This document shows, one piece after another, positions 48,325 through 61,314 of a stretch of DNA of 64,000 bases (positions are counted from its first letter, which is position 1; each line of letters begins with the position of its first letter). The stretch lies in assembly GCF_001949145.1 (NCBI RefSeq), contig NW_019091523.1, positions 63,534-127,533 on the forward strand. The letters are read 5' to 3'. The notes under the pieces are model-generated. The model saw only the letters and a list, made by a program, of their open reading frames with translations. It was not told where the DNA came from and searched no databases. This DNA is from Acanthaster planci. Taxonomy: Eukaryota > Echinodermata > Asteroidea > Valvatida > Acanthasteridae. The position numbers and the translations under genes were made by a program.

Positions 48325-51300
48325 GAATTTTAATGAGTCTGGGAGTTTTCGCCATCAGTACACACGCACGGGCAAAAAACAAGCGTGCCAGTCAGCAGTG
48401 GATGATTCTGCTACTTAAGCTCCCCACCGGTACATGTACGAAATCAAAAAGACGGAGCACGGGACATGAATATTGTTCTATGCTGCAGGAGTCTTTGAGT
48501 GCGGACTGCGTGTGTGATGTATCTGACAGGACAGTTGACAGACTTTTTGATTTGGAAGGACTGCACATGTACCGGTATGTGTTTGTTCCATTGGCTTTGC
48601 ACACATCACTGGTCTTTCAGCTGCTTTTACTCATAGATTATAAATTACTTACGTGCATAGTTGTCAACTGAATTATGGATCATTTTGCCGCAGCTTCGGA
48701 GAACTTCAGATCATTCGCTCCATTGCACACTGTGGACGTGCACATCGGCACCCTCGAAGGACGGTGAAGTGCTTTTTCCCGGAAAAAAAAGGCACAACAT
48801 AATTGCTTTGACCGAGGTGAGAGCACCTCTTGTGCCAAGTCTGAAATCTATCTCCTGGCATTTGATAGCTGAATTGTTTGGTGTTGAGTCAAGAAGGTCT
48901 GCTGGTGTGATTTCCGTGTTTTTCGGATGGACAGCGTACACATGCCCAACTAGGCAATTCATGGCTGTGAGGAGCATGTAGGAACTAGACGTTTATCACT
49001 GTAACTAAAATATGGGCAGCACTTGCTCTTCTTCACAGAGTGTCAACGGCGAAACCTCCAACAAAAAGTAAGGCTTTGCATTTATTCTTAATACGCTGTT
49101 AAATGCTAGTAGAGATGTACATGTAACGATCCATTGATTTACAGTGTTGATGACTTGAAATGACAGCCATGGCATTTCTAAGAGCAGACTAAGAAAACTT
49201 CTGAATTGGCGGGCAGTGTGCCTTGTGACCATACAATATGTACGTGTGCAGAATATTAACGTCCTGCCTTCATGTTTAACCTCAGACAGGAAGGGTGAAA
49301 TCAAGTTAGCAGCTGTTGGCAGTTTCACGCAGATGTTGGAAAAATAAAAAATCTAACTTGATACAGTATCTGTATGGGTGGCATGCAGTACCAACAGTTG
49401 CTGTAGCATTTGTGCATACTGCATGATAGGGTACCGGTGTGTGCTACATCACATATAATTTCATTATCAGGCATGTCAGGACGGTGCGTATTTTCTGTGC
49501 ATTTGAAAACGATGCATCGCTGCTCCCCTTTGTTTCATCTCAGAGACTCAAACTTCAAGTCAAAGAAGCACTTATGTGGACACGTTGGTGAATTTTGGGG
49601 GCATGGTACGGGAGATACTCACAAACTATGGACTGAGATTATGTATCTGAACATGTACATGATGTAATGTCTTGTTTCGGACTTGGAAACATCTTTGTTT
49701 TTGAAGAGGATTCAACAGCAAAATGACTGGAATTTATTTCTTTAGTTTGGAACCCCAATAACACAAATTCTACAACATCCACTGCTTCGTTATTGTGAGA
49801 CCCTTATTTTGATGGATTCTAGGCTGTACAGCACTCATTTACACCGGTACGTTTGGCTTGACGTGTTCGTTTTGTTTGTTTTTTTACCAAGAAATGAAGT
49901 AGGAATAATGTGGTCACTGATTTTTTTCCCCTTTTTAACTTGAATGTTTTCCTGACTTTCTTTGTCAGCACCTCAGCATCCATGATCACTCCACAGTCAT
50001 TTGTACATGTACATGTACCGTACGTGTGTACATGTACATGTACATGTAGCGTTTTGTACATCATCTTGGTATCAGATCCTATACAGTACATTTATGTGAC
50101 CCGCTCTGCAAATACGATATGAGTCACGTGTCACCATAGAGCCACATTTGAGTTAAAAGCCTTTGGAAGAATGTTGGGATATTGACATGTACATGTACGT
50201 ATTTATACATGTAACTTGCAACTTGGTACGTGTACCAATATTTACATGCACATGTACATGTACATGTGTACCGATAAGTAACTTTCTGTCCATGTTACAC
50301 ACGTGACATTCTAGGCACACATACATGTACATGTTTACAGGTATATGTACATGTACGTTACATGTACCGTACAGTGTCTCGTGAAGTTCGCTGGGAAAAA
50401 TCTTAGTGAGCACAATCCTCAACAGTGGGGTGGGAATGTAAAAGTAAGGGGAAAAAAGGCCATTTAATAGCTTGCTATTATTGTCCTAGTACATTTCCCA
50501 ATCTCATGTCACACTTTTGTACCGGTACCGCAGAGAGACCTGCAAACAAGTACATTACAATGGGTCAAATTTTGACCGTGAAGCCACACAGTTAGCCTCT
50601 AATAACCATTTCATGAAAGGGGATATTTCACGCCTTAGAAAAATTGGAATTCACCTACATGTACCGGTACATGACCTCTGTACATGCATGTACTGTACAT
50701 ATTTTACAAATTATTTAATCAAAACGAAGCAAAACTGCAAAGCATGGATGTTACATGTACATGTACATGTGCTGGACAAAAGTAACAGTGCTCACCAGAA
50801 AATACTATGTACATACAGTACATACAGTATAAGGAGCTGAATTTTCAGCCGACTGCGGTACATGAAGGCTTTCATCAGAGCTGGGAGTTGGGCTGACAAT
50901 CTGAATGCACATAATGCCACATTCATTCAGAGTTATTCTGTTCCATCACTAAGCGCTGAGCATTTGATGTGTGTCTTGACCATGACAACATCTAACACTC
51001 TGCCTGGAGATTGAACACCTCATTCGAAAGCTCAAAATGCTCACACCAGGCGGTTGAATGTAAAGTTTGCTGCTTTCAGATTGCTTGTCCAACACACAGC
51101 TTGGATGAAGTTGTTCATACGCCGAAAATTCAGCTTCTGGTGACCTCAGCATTTCCTGCCGTTTAGTTCAATACAAATCTAGACTCGCAAGTATCGCTCA
51201 CGCATGAATAAGCACATGCGTGTCTGTTGGAGAGGAATATAAAGAAAAGAGGTTTTGATTTGATTAATTTACAATTTGTTACAAGTCCTGGCCTTGGAAG

Positions 51301-53139
51301 AAAACATTCTCTACCATTGGCGGGGGGCGGCTGCAATTACACGTGTACACCTGTGTGTTGGGCGTATACATGTTACACATGAACAGAAGCAATCTGTGTA
51401 ATTTCATTTGAGGCCATCACATTGGTTGAGAGGAACAATTCTCTTCCCTCGGTTTGCTGGCTGTGCGTCACCCTTGAAGCCATAATGTAATCAGGAGATG
51501 TACCTGTAATGGATTCTGACCAAATCCAAGAAATGATGACAGAAAAAAATGTTTCCACCAAGGGCGATGATTTTCCAGTACTGTGGTGCCTAGGCAGCCA
51601 GGAGTTAGAAAGAAGTGTACTTTTACCAATACACATGTACCGTGAGAAAAAAGACTAGACGTCCATGTATGTTTGAAAACAGAACATAGGGCTTTTTCAC
51701 ATTTTTGGTGAATCTACATGTACCGGTACGTGTATATGTGATACATGTACATTGTACATGTGCAGGGTTTGCCCTTCACTTGTTTTCTCACTTGCCAGCC
51801 GGACCAGCAGTGATGGCTTTTTACTAGTCCACTAGCATTTTCACTAGTCCGTGTCTCCCCCAAATGTCAACATTCTTCTTTGGCACTAGTGTTTTCTGCT
51901 CCAACATCATGTATAACAGTGTGCACTCGGTGCTGACTGTTGTTTAATTGTTGATGAATAATCATAAAATAAATGGCCATGGGACTTATGAATTTCCAGA
52001 ATATTCATGATTATACCGGTAACTCTACTCCAGCAAATTAAACACACATACAAACTGGTTACATGCAGAAAATGGTTTGTTTTGTTCACAATCCAAGAGA
52101 CAGAAACAAAAATTCCATATCATTATGCACAATTTATGTACATGTACAGTACAGTACATACATGTACATTCTATGCAGTATGTACATGTACATGTACACG
52201 CACATGTCTGCTCGGCGAAATGTACAAACAATGTACATGTATGTATTGTGCATGTTCGTTCTCTTCTGTGTCCAGTACGTGTAGCGCTAGAGCGCAAACC
52301 AAACGCGAATCACAACCGCGACATCATTGGTGTAACAACTACCAATGACCAATCAGAAAAACAGTATTGCATATGTTCATAGCACACATAAAGCATGTAC
52401 ACACCATACCAGTACACACATGGCACATCATAGGAGTGGGAGGCATATTCATGAACTTACATACCTCTACAATGCAATGCATGAAAGCATGTGTTGATTT
52501 AGATCTTGTATGCAGAATTAACCTCAAGTTACAGCGTTGTCGAGACTGGCCATTTGGTTGTGGTAGTACAGTAAAGGGCCGACAGTTTGTGATCGTGCCG
52601 TATGGGCGTTGTGGAACAGAAGTTTCAGACCATTTACTGCCACTGCATTCATAGACTTCAGCATTACTTCTGCTGGGCTGGTGCCAGGCACCGAACTACC
52701 GATAGTCTTGGTTGCAAAAGGTCCTGTTTTATTTGATTCAAACACCAGCAGCAGCTAGAGGGCATGCATCATGATTAACTATACTAGACTGCCGGACTAC
52801 CCAGACGAGGGCTTTCTCTAGACCGCCACGGTTTTTACTCAAATTTGGCTAGCGGACCAGCGTTAAGGTCGAACCTTGATGTGTATACATAACTTTTAAC
52901 AAAAGAGTTGTGACTTCAGTATGATGCATGTACATGTACATGTGTGTAAGTTTGTTCCATATTCTGAAAAAGGAGGAGTCTTTTTCAAGTGCCGTAATTG
53001 AAAAGGGACTGAATCTTAAACTCCTCTTGTGAAGATACCTACTCCCCCTAATACAGCTCATGTTGTAACGGAACATGTGCACATGTACCCCTATGTTGGT
53101 GGCTACATGTATACATGTACATGTACCAATATATACTCT

Positions 53140-53283
53140 GGGTCTGTTTGTTTCATACAGATCTGGATCGCGATCAGTGATCCTTACGCTGGTTTGCACC
53201 ATCCATTAGGTGAGTTTTGGCATCATGTAAACCAATGACGGATCACTGATCATCATCCAGATTAGTGTGAAACAAACACAGCC
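53140..53283. mobile_element. 144-bp palindromic MITE
   Basis: The left arm GGGTCTGTTTGTTTCATACA and the reverse complement of the right arm, GGCTGTGTTTGTTTCACACT, continue in parallel through ATCTGGAT..GATCAGTGATCC to a short centre. Total arm length is about 65 bases. No coding content. Confidence 0.75.
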
Positions 53284-53432
53284 AATGATCAGTGAACAGT
53301 AAGCTTGCCACTCATGTTCAGAGTGCACTGTACAGTATGAATAACAGATCTAGTCAAGGTCACCGTGTACAGTCCATTCAAGTTGCATTTGACTACTCTG
53401 ACTCTTTAAAATGTCGCTTAACATTAAAAATA

Positions 53433-53600
53433 CGGGAGATTCACAATGGTGCACCTCAAAGAGATTGCAACGCGTTGGCCAATCACAATGCGCGAAATCT
53501 GTTGACCCTTTCCAAACATGCATTGGGTCGACAGATTTTGTGCATTGTGATTGGTTAACGTGTTGCAAACTCTTGGAGGCGCGCTTTTGTGAAACGCCTG
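53433..53600. mobile_element. near-perfect palindromic MITE, copy 1 of a two-copy family
   Basis: TA borders both ends (53431-53432, 53601-53602). The long arms read AGAGATTGCAACGCGTTGGC..AATCACAATGCGC..AATCTGTTGACCC on the left and, in reverse complement, AGAGTTTGCAACACGTTAAC..AATCACAATGCAC..AATCTGTCGACCC on the right, separated by about 14 bases. Because it is a palindrome, the two strands give similar-looking spurious open frames. A related copy lies at 60684-60858. Confidence 0.83.
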
Positions 53601-54580
53601 TATTCTGGCTGTGGTACAGTACTTGCACTGTATTTGAACTTGCTGTCACATGACACTAATGGTGTTATAATGTACATTACATGTACATGTGTGTCATGAT
53701 GTCGTTCAAAATCAGGAAAAGTAAAATTTTTCGAAAGCTTTTTGGGAAAGCAATAGGGAAATCGATTTTTTGGGGGGGTCTTACTTTTGGGCATACCGAT
53801 TGTTTCAAAAGTTTCTGAATAACACCTTCAAACAGGCCTTTAGAATCGAGTTTTCTTACCCAAAATATTACTTTCTATGTCCCATTTTTCTTTTCACCTC
53901 GAAATACTTGATTTTGAAAATCCAACTACAAGTATTTGAATTCTCCATAATTGCTGGAGTATTCAATTTATCAAATGTTCGGCAAAGCTTTAACAAAAGT
54001 AGTTTCAAATTTATTTTGAAGCATTGTAGTGCCAAGAAAAAATGGCCACACTGTGTTCATGAGAGTGATATGAATAAGTGTTCAACAAATTCTAGAAAGT
54101 TTGCCAGTCTTTCTTTAAATTATGTTTCCCAGGAAACATGTTTTCATAGTATACTAGCAATACATACAAACAATACAGCCCAAGTTATCGTACGTGTACG
54201 TGCATACATACATACATACATGTAGTACCCAGCACATCAGTAGTCTGAATATGGTACTGTACATGTACATGTACATGTACCTACCGTATCCATGAACATG
54301 TACGGTACTTACCATCGGCTTTATTTTTGATAAATGATACCGGTACTTATGCAACACTTTGCTTTTGGTGGACACCATGTTTGTTGATTTTTAATACCCA
54401 CTGAACATGTGGGTCATGTGACTTTGCGGGTGCAACCGGTCTATTATAGGAACTGTTCCAGACACATCTTAGTTGGATCACAACTGAGAATATACTGTAG
54501 ATACATTCACATGTACACATACTGTACATGTATGCCCAGTTACTGTTCTGTCGGGGTCAGCTTGTAAGTCAGACTCCTCA

Positions 54581-54738
54581 TACATGTAGGGCCGACGCCT
54601 CAAAAGTCTGACAATTCTTTATTAGTTTATTTCGGCCTATACACTGTAGATCCAATGCCTCATTAGTCAGATGCCTTGTAAGTCTGAAAATTCGGACTTT
54701 TGAGGCATTGGACTTATGAGGCGTCGGACCTACATGTA
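54581..54738. mobile_element. 158-bp MITE with ends TACATGTAGGGCCGACGCCT
   Basis: The left end (54581-54600) and the reverse complement of the right end, TACATGTAGGTCCGACGCCT, differ at one base. Inside, variants of CCTCAAAAGTCTGA / CCTCATAAGTCCAA repeat several times. TACATGTA at each border may be part of the ends or an insertion-site preference. Confidence 0.75.
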
Positions 54739-54839
54739 CATGTTACATGTACGATACGCACCTGGTCTGTCGTCAGATTGTGAACAAGTTCCATATGAGC
54801 ATGGATGGTACTTGTGAATTGTAGACACTGACAACTTAC

Positions 54840-55072
54840 GATTTGGGTCATTCCATGAGGTTGGGGCACAACTATTTCCCTGTATATGGATTCCAAATTG
54901 ACATTGTTATTCATGTACAAGTTCGTCTTGTAAGGCTGAATACAGAGGTGTGTGTTACATGTATTTTTACAGAGTAACTGACCGACTCTACAGGTCATGA
55001 CAGGAGGTAAAAGTTACCGATATAACAAGGACACTGTCACAAATTGTGCCCCAACCTCATGGAATGACCCTT
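54840..55072. repeat. inverted repeat arms GGGTCATTCCATGAGGTTGG
   Basis: GGGTCATTCCATGAGGTTGG plus GGCACAA at 54845-54871 recurs in reverse complement at about 55039-55065. The similarity weakens outward and inward. Probably a MITE of about 230 bases; boundaries are not defined. Confidence 0.5.
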
Positions 55073-58000
55073 TTCAAGTACTAGGACCACATTGCACACG
55101 TACATGTACAATACATGCAGGTATGTACAATACATGCAGGTATACGTGCATTTGCTATACATGTACATACAATACTGTATGTGATGCAGTGTGCATTGTA
55201 CATGCTGGACAGTGCCTGAATCTGTTGAAACCAGGAGGCTAGGCTGTTGTTAGATCAGACCTATTACCACCAGATGGATTATGAAGTGGCGTCAGGCAAC
55301 GAGCACTTCTTGAAAGAGAACCCTGGACGTGTCTCCCTTGCAATCCAACATGATGACGTACATGTACAAAACATGATGGATGGCGATATGATAGGATGGA
55401 TCCCTCTGAAGTGCCTGTCATCCCGACAGTCCATACACGCACCGGTACGTGTAGGCACTGCATACTGAAGGACAGTATCAAATCTTTCAACTGCTGTCCA
55501 TGTGTATGTACCGGTACACTAGAAATCAGAAATATGTACGTACATTTACATGCACACGTACAGTGTACAGGAGAACATGTATTATGCATGATTTAAAATA
55601 AGTTAGATTTCCAATTAAGACTTAAATGTACAATGTACCAGTACATGAATGTGTGTTAGAAGAAAAATACTGTAAATTTTGTAATGCAGGCTGCATAGAG
55701 TGTAAGGCACAGTGTGCGCACACAGCCCTAGTTAGGCATACCAACAGTTGACACACCCTTAATTAATGATGATTTTCATTTTGCAAAGATCAAAATTTTA
55801 TTCCACACCTCAATCTGTCCTGTATCAAAAACAAAATAAACTAAAATCATACATTAAAAAAACTTGGGTGGGTGATTCTCACTAAAAACATGGGTGGTTG
55901 AATTTGAGGTGGGCAAACATGTATGAAATGGTATTCAAACTTTACTTTGAAAGCAAAGAAAAAGGCAAGTCACTCTGATTCAGTATTGTAGTTAAGTTCT
56001 TTACAAGTACCAAGGTTCTCTGCCAAATATTAAACTGGGTAAGAGGGAATAAAGCCACATCTAGAGTACAGTAAATGCATTTATGGCAAGATTACAGACT
56101 GCACGTACAAGTGCATGTACATTTAAGACTTCAGACACTCGCAGTTTTGTAAAATTGAAGTTTTAAGGAGAAAATCACTCCGGAAGTACATGTACTCAGC
56201 CGAGAACTTTTGAGTACTTTTGTCCTAAAAACATAATTTTTATTCAACAGTGATGGTCTGAAGTCATCATTTCAGTTTGTTATCTTACATATGTTCTTTT
56301 TTGCATGTACCATCAAATTCTCATGTACTTCAGCTTTGTTCCCTCCTAACAAGTTAAATATTTGGCAGAGAACTTCGTTCTCGAAAAGTACTTAACTGCT
56401 CTGATTTCTCCCAATTTATTCATTCGCATCCAGCTCATCAGTTCTATTGTGTAAACTAGTGAAAAAGACATTAACCATTAATCTGCGGAAGGGGCTTCCC
56501 GGTAGATGCGGGTACCCTCTGTCCATTATCAAATGGTACGCCGCTAATGCACAAGTGGATTAAGCGCTTTACACAGTGCCCTCTTTTGTGCCTCCTTGCA
56601 TGCTCGCCCGTGTTGACTGGTTTTAGTGCCGACTTCTATTTAAGCAGGTTAATTTGAGGCGGTTTCATTTTGTAAAGCCTCCGAATTGTTAAGTCAAAAA
56701 TCTCTTCCATGTCAACAGTCATCAGCTGACCAGTAAAAAAGACAAAAATGAACAGGTGCACCACATGATTTGTGAGGTGTGAACAGTACTTCCGGTACAT
56801 GTGCAAGTCTCTTTAGTCCCCTGGGCTATGTACATGTACATGTAGTTTCCTTTATTTCCAACACATGAGTAGAGCAAACGTAGACGACAACGCATGAAAA
56901 CATGATTGCCTGGCCAAGAGCAGTGCCTGCACGTGTGGTGTGGGCTGAAACTCAGCCCGCCACACGGATTATAAGCTGCAGACCTTTTTTAGTGTCAGAA
57001 CCAGCCCTGGTACATGTAGAAGCCCTGACCTACTGTATATTCCAAAATTACGGTAGTATGGTACTACAGGGTACACGTACATGTACATGATTTTCATAAA
57101 GGCATGGCGGAGCTGAAACTCCTGTTTTGATTTGGTATCATTGGCATTACTTACAGCAAACAGCAACTGGTACCTGTACATACCGTATTTGAAGGAATCT
57201 CTTCCTAGTTGTTAGGAATCCCTGCTGGAGAGGTTTTGGGATGTTAGAGTCCCATCCCCCACCCCAAAATGCGGTTCAAGCCATGTGTAGTCTACAATTT
57301 TCTGGTGGAGGCACACATCGGAACAGGTTTGAAAGAGCTGAGAGCAAATATACCGGAGCATGACCAATGCACAGCTTCTCTTTCAAATAAATTTTTTTTT
57401 ACAAATCTGAGTTAATTATCCGTATTTGACAATTTGTTTTTAACTGATCTTTCTTAAAAATGTGGAGTGATTCTCTCTGAAAAAAATATTCTTCTGCATT
57501 TGATGTACCGGTAAGGGGAGCCTGATGTTTTGGACATGATCACATGTACGGTAATTCACGGTAAAAGCCTGCACACCTGCAGATGGCTCATTAAACACAC
57601 CCGTGTTCGGTATACTGTAAATGAATACGTGCACGCACATATTCTTGGCATCATTCCAACTGTAGTGAAAGTGTTACATTTACAGTATGGTACCTACAGG
57701 TTTCCTAATGTTCCTTTGCGTGACAAGAATCATTCTTTGAACTTCCAGTGCCATTGGCAAGTGTGACACTGATGCTCAATTTCAAATAAATGCAATATAT
57801 ACTCTTAATTGCAAGCATCGCATCAGTTGCACGTATCAAGGCATCAAGCCGTGTATGATTCCTTGTGTCACTCTGTCACTGAAAACAGTTTCCTAGACTT
57901 GATAACAAGTCATCTGACAGTCATGGTGTGTCAGCTTAGCCCAAGTTCATTAGCACAATGCTATGTAAGATGTAGTTGAAATCACCAGCCAGCGGTAAGT

Positions 58001-59393
58001 GTAGGTACATGTACATGTAATTGGAGGGTTAAGCCATCCACACACTATTGGTACATGTACATGTACATGTGACATCCCTACACTGGAATGCAAACTACAT
58101 GTACAGCATCAATCGGCTGCGTGTACAGTGTGCATGTGACAGCCAGCCGCACATGAAGATCAAGAACAAAACCAAACCAATTACAAACTTGGCACCAAGT
58201 CTAACAATTCACTGGCTGAGCAGCATTCATAATTTACAAACTCAGATGAGCAGTTTTCACTTTTCATTGGCAGCTGTAGTTTTTCCCACATCTGCCTGTA
58301 TTGTCAATTATTGATTCCCTGAATTCAAGGTGCTTTATTTTTGTTGCGCTGTTTGTTGGCCCTGTATCTAAGCAACAGCGCCAAAACATTTATCTCGTTA
58401 GAATGGATGCTTCATTGTTTTGTTTAATTACGTGAGATTATCTCCTGTAATAGTCCATGGCATCCGTTCTGGGTTGTAAATGCACATCATTAGTGCACGT
58501 CAAGTGTAATTGATTGTAAAATTGCTCACTTTTGTATGAAAATCTGATCTTTCAGTTTTGACAGTTTCTTGCAAACAATTTTTTTAACCAGTGCATTATT
58601 ATTCCAGGGCATTCTTTGAGTTGTGTTTTTGTTGTGTTGGTCTTTTTGTTCAAATGCAAAACAGTTTGAGGACTTGCTATCAAGTAAACTTTGCACAACC
58701 ATAAAATTTAAATTCAACATGTGGGTTTGGAATGCTATCAGTGTTTAGTGAGATCTGCCATGATTCATTCAAAGGAAACTTAATTTCATCTAGCAGCACA
58801 AAATACAAAATGCATGTACAGTGTACCCAATACAATTGACCACATGTTACACATACATGTATCTCCTTCAGGATTTGCCAGGTTTAGAGGAATACATTTA
58901 AAAAAAAAATTACTTACAAACACATGTATACACTACATGTATGTACAATGTATGCATGCTTTTAACATCTATATGCAAATTGGACACAAAGATTATTGCC
59001 ACAAAGACATACTGTATTGGGAGTATGTTAATATGATGTACGAGTAATTAGGGTATGCATTACAACTTCTAATTTGGATGGCTTACTTGCTCTACGAATT
59101 ACGACTTACCTGGTATAATGCATAATGTTGATGGATGGATCCTACATGTACATACCGTACATGTATACATGTACATGTATTTTGTGTACCCCATAATGTG
59201 TTTGGTAACTTAGTACTACATACATGGACACGTACATGTATGTACTGGTAAATCACAGGTACTTCTTGTGTTAAACGAGTGCCTAACGCAGAGGGAGGTG
59301 GCCAGCCCACCTGCAGGAGAAAATCCTGATACAAGTACGGGTAATCACGACTGTACTGTACATGTACATGTAGGGCTCGAGTCAATTCAAATA

Positions 59394-59628
59394 CACTACT
59401 CAAAAAAGTTCACGACCACTTTTTTTCGTAACTTGTAATTTTTTTCCAAGCAATGAGTGAGGTCCAGTTCTTTCATTTTTGGTTTGTCTACATGTACATG
59501 TAGATGGTGTTCTCATTGGAATAAAACTTTAACAAATGTTTCAAAACATTTTCAGCAGAAAACTATCTCATATCAACATTGGTAACTGCAAAATAAAAAG
59601 CGGTCCTTAGCTTTTTTGGAGTAGCGTG
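59394..59628. mobile_element. Tc1/mariner-like MITE, ends CACTACTCAAAAAAG
   Basis: The left end CACTACTCAAAAAAGTT and the reverse complement of the right end, CACGCTACTCCAAAAAAGCT, are inverted. Each is followed by ACSACCRCTTTTT-like sequence. CACTRCTCAAAAAA is a common Tc1-like terminus. The left border has TA; the right border is imperfect. 235 bp, no coding content. Confidence 0.58.
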
Positions 59629-60683
59629 ATTCACTATTCGAATATTCGACCTTCAATTCGATTGAATATCCAAGTATTTGGTCTTACCGACCTGCAGATT
59701 TTTGATGATTAACCTGATAACAAAATCAGTTGCAATAACACACACAATTGTACATTATAATCACGATAATATTTTAGCTTCTCACGTATAGGATTATATC
59801 TCCAACCACGATTTAGCAAGATTTAATAGACAAACAATACTTCTTGCCCTGTTGAAAATTTCTATTCCTTTTAAATTGTTTAATGAATCATTTACTTTCT
59901 GAGTCATCGCAAGATTTCTGTCACTTCTTTGGAATCTGCTTGAACTAAGTCTCCATAGTGCAATTTTTCTCATTTAAAATGTCAAAAGGAATTTTCCCTT
60001 CATTTTTATACATTTTTTGTACATGTACCGGTAGACAAAAACCCAACAGGATCTGGACCAATATAAGATGGCAACACTCCCATTGAAATTTGTACAGGCC
60101 TGTTTTCTCAACACAAGCCTCTTGGCTCGTTTTTGATGTTTTAAAATTGGACTTACATGTAGAAGTTAATTGAACACAACGGTACATTTTGGGCATGTTG
60201 GGAAGTCAATTTCTTGCATTTACAAAAGCTCTCTTGACGGAAGAGATTATCAAATCAGCATGGCCAGAACCTGTTGTGTTTGCAAGGCACATGCGATGCC
60301 CAGGGCAGTCCTATAAGTAGATGGACATGCTGGAACTATTCCCTAGACGATGCCGGTAGCTGTCCATGTGCATGAACAGGAGGCGACCCCCACAGGTAGA
60401 TGTGATCAATAAGGAACAAATTATACTTGTATGTGTAGTGATGGCAGGATTTTATACAAGAGGTAATGCATTGGATGGGTTTTCGTAAATATAGAGCATG
60501 TCTACAGGATTAGAGTACATGTACATGTACCGGTATTACCGGTACAGCAGACATACAATGTACATGTACATACATGTACATGTACGGTATTTACATGTGT
60601 ACCATATATTTATACGGTATACCCCGGTATGTGCGGCCATTGATTTTGTCTCATACCGTATGACTGATATTTAAAATCATGGG

Positions 60684-60858
60684 CAGTAAATGTGGGCATT
60701 TCACAGCTGTGGACTTAGAAGAGTATGCAACGCGTTGACAGGTCGCAGTGTGCAAAAGCTGTCGACCCAATGCGCATTTGGAAAGGGTCAACAGATTTTG
60801 CACTCGGTGAATGCGTTGCAAACTCTAGGAGGCGCACTATTGTGAAACACCCATACTG
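60684..60858. mobile_element. second, more diverged copy of the 53.4-kb palindromic MITE
   Basis: It shares GCAACGCGTTG, GGGTCAACAGATTTT, GTCGACCCAATGCGCATTTG, GTTGCAAACTCTAGGAGGCG and GTGAAACACCC with the copy at 53433-53600. The centre is inverted relative to copy 1 (CCCAATGCGC against CATGCATTGGG). It is more diverged and its borders are less certain. Confidence 0.68.
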
Positions 60859-61207
60859 ACAGCTACATGTACATGTACATATACATGTATGTGTACCATT
60901 GCATGGTTCTTGTACAGTTGAGATAGAACATAAACAAAAAGAATCCTTGTAGAGGTCTCAAACTGTGCAGATTGTGGAATTTTAAATGTGAGTTTTCTTT
61001 TCGTACGATGTTGCACACCCCTTTTATGAATGGAAGTGGCTCACAGACCACCCGGCTGCACTCAGCTCGAGTCCTCTAAGGTACTCAATCCTGTGTGCGT
61101 GCTCTTCATGTATTTAGACTTCAGAAAATCACATGACAATGCCCAGTATTCTCACTCATACCTGTAAGTACGTACATGTACCTGTACATGTAGATCTCAG
61201 GGCCTTG

Positions 61208-61314
61208 ATCACATGATAAGTAATGTGGGTCACATGATAAGTAATGTAGGTCACATGATAAGTAATGTAGGTCACATGATAAGTAATGTAGGTCACATGA
61301 TAAGTAATGTAGGC
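61208..61314. repeat. five-copy 21-bp tandem repeat
   Basis: The unit ACATGATAAGTAATGTAGGTC starts at 61211, 61232, 61253, 61274 and 61295 with one or two substitutions. Because 21 is divisible by three, the minus strand shows repetitive open frames in more than one register; these are artefacts of the repeat. Confidence 0.9.

Noticed and set aside
51373-52745. Two minus-strand frames both containing GTSP followed by a Met, as if tandem duplicated exons
   Set aside because: The DNA is not similar between them beyond this short motif and no splice framework joins them.
53350-53653. Two similar-looking proteins on opposite strands
   Set aside because: The similarity arises because the underlying DNA is a long palindrome (the MITE at 53433-53600).
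55247-55468. Plus-strand frame with a segment faintly like a HIRAN domain (FLKENPGRVSLAIQ..DGDMIGWIP)
   Set aside because: Key conserved residues are missing, there are no convincing splice sites and the opposite strand is open over the same region; too weak to call.
43900-60000. Many open frames rich in Cys-Thr, His-Val or Tyr-Met alternations
   Set aside because: They are translations of TACATG palindromic repeats and appear on both strands; not genes.
61208-61314. Regularly spaced repeats that could suggest a CRISPR array
   Set aside because: The copies are directly contiguous (21-bp period) with no spacers, in a eukaryotic genome; a simple tandem repeat.
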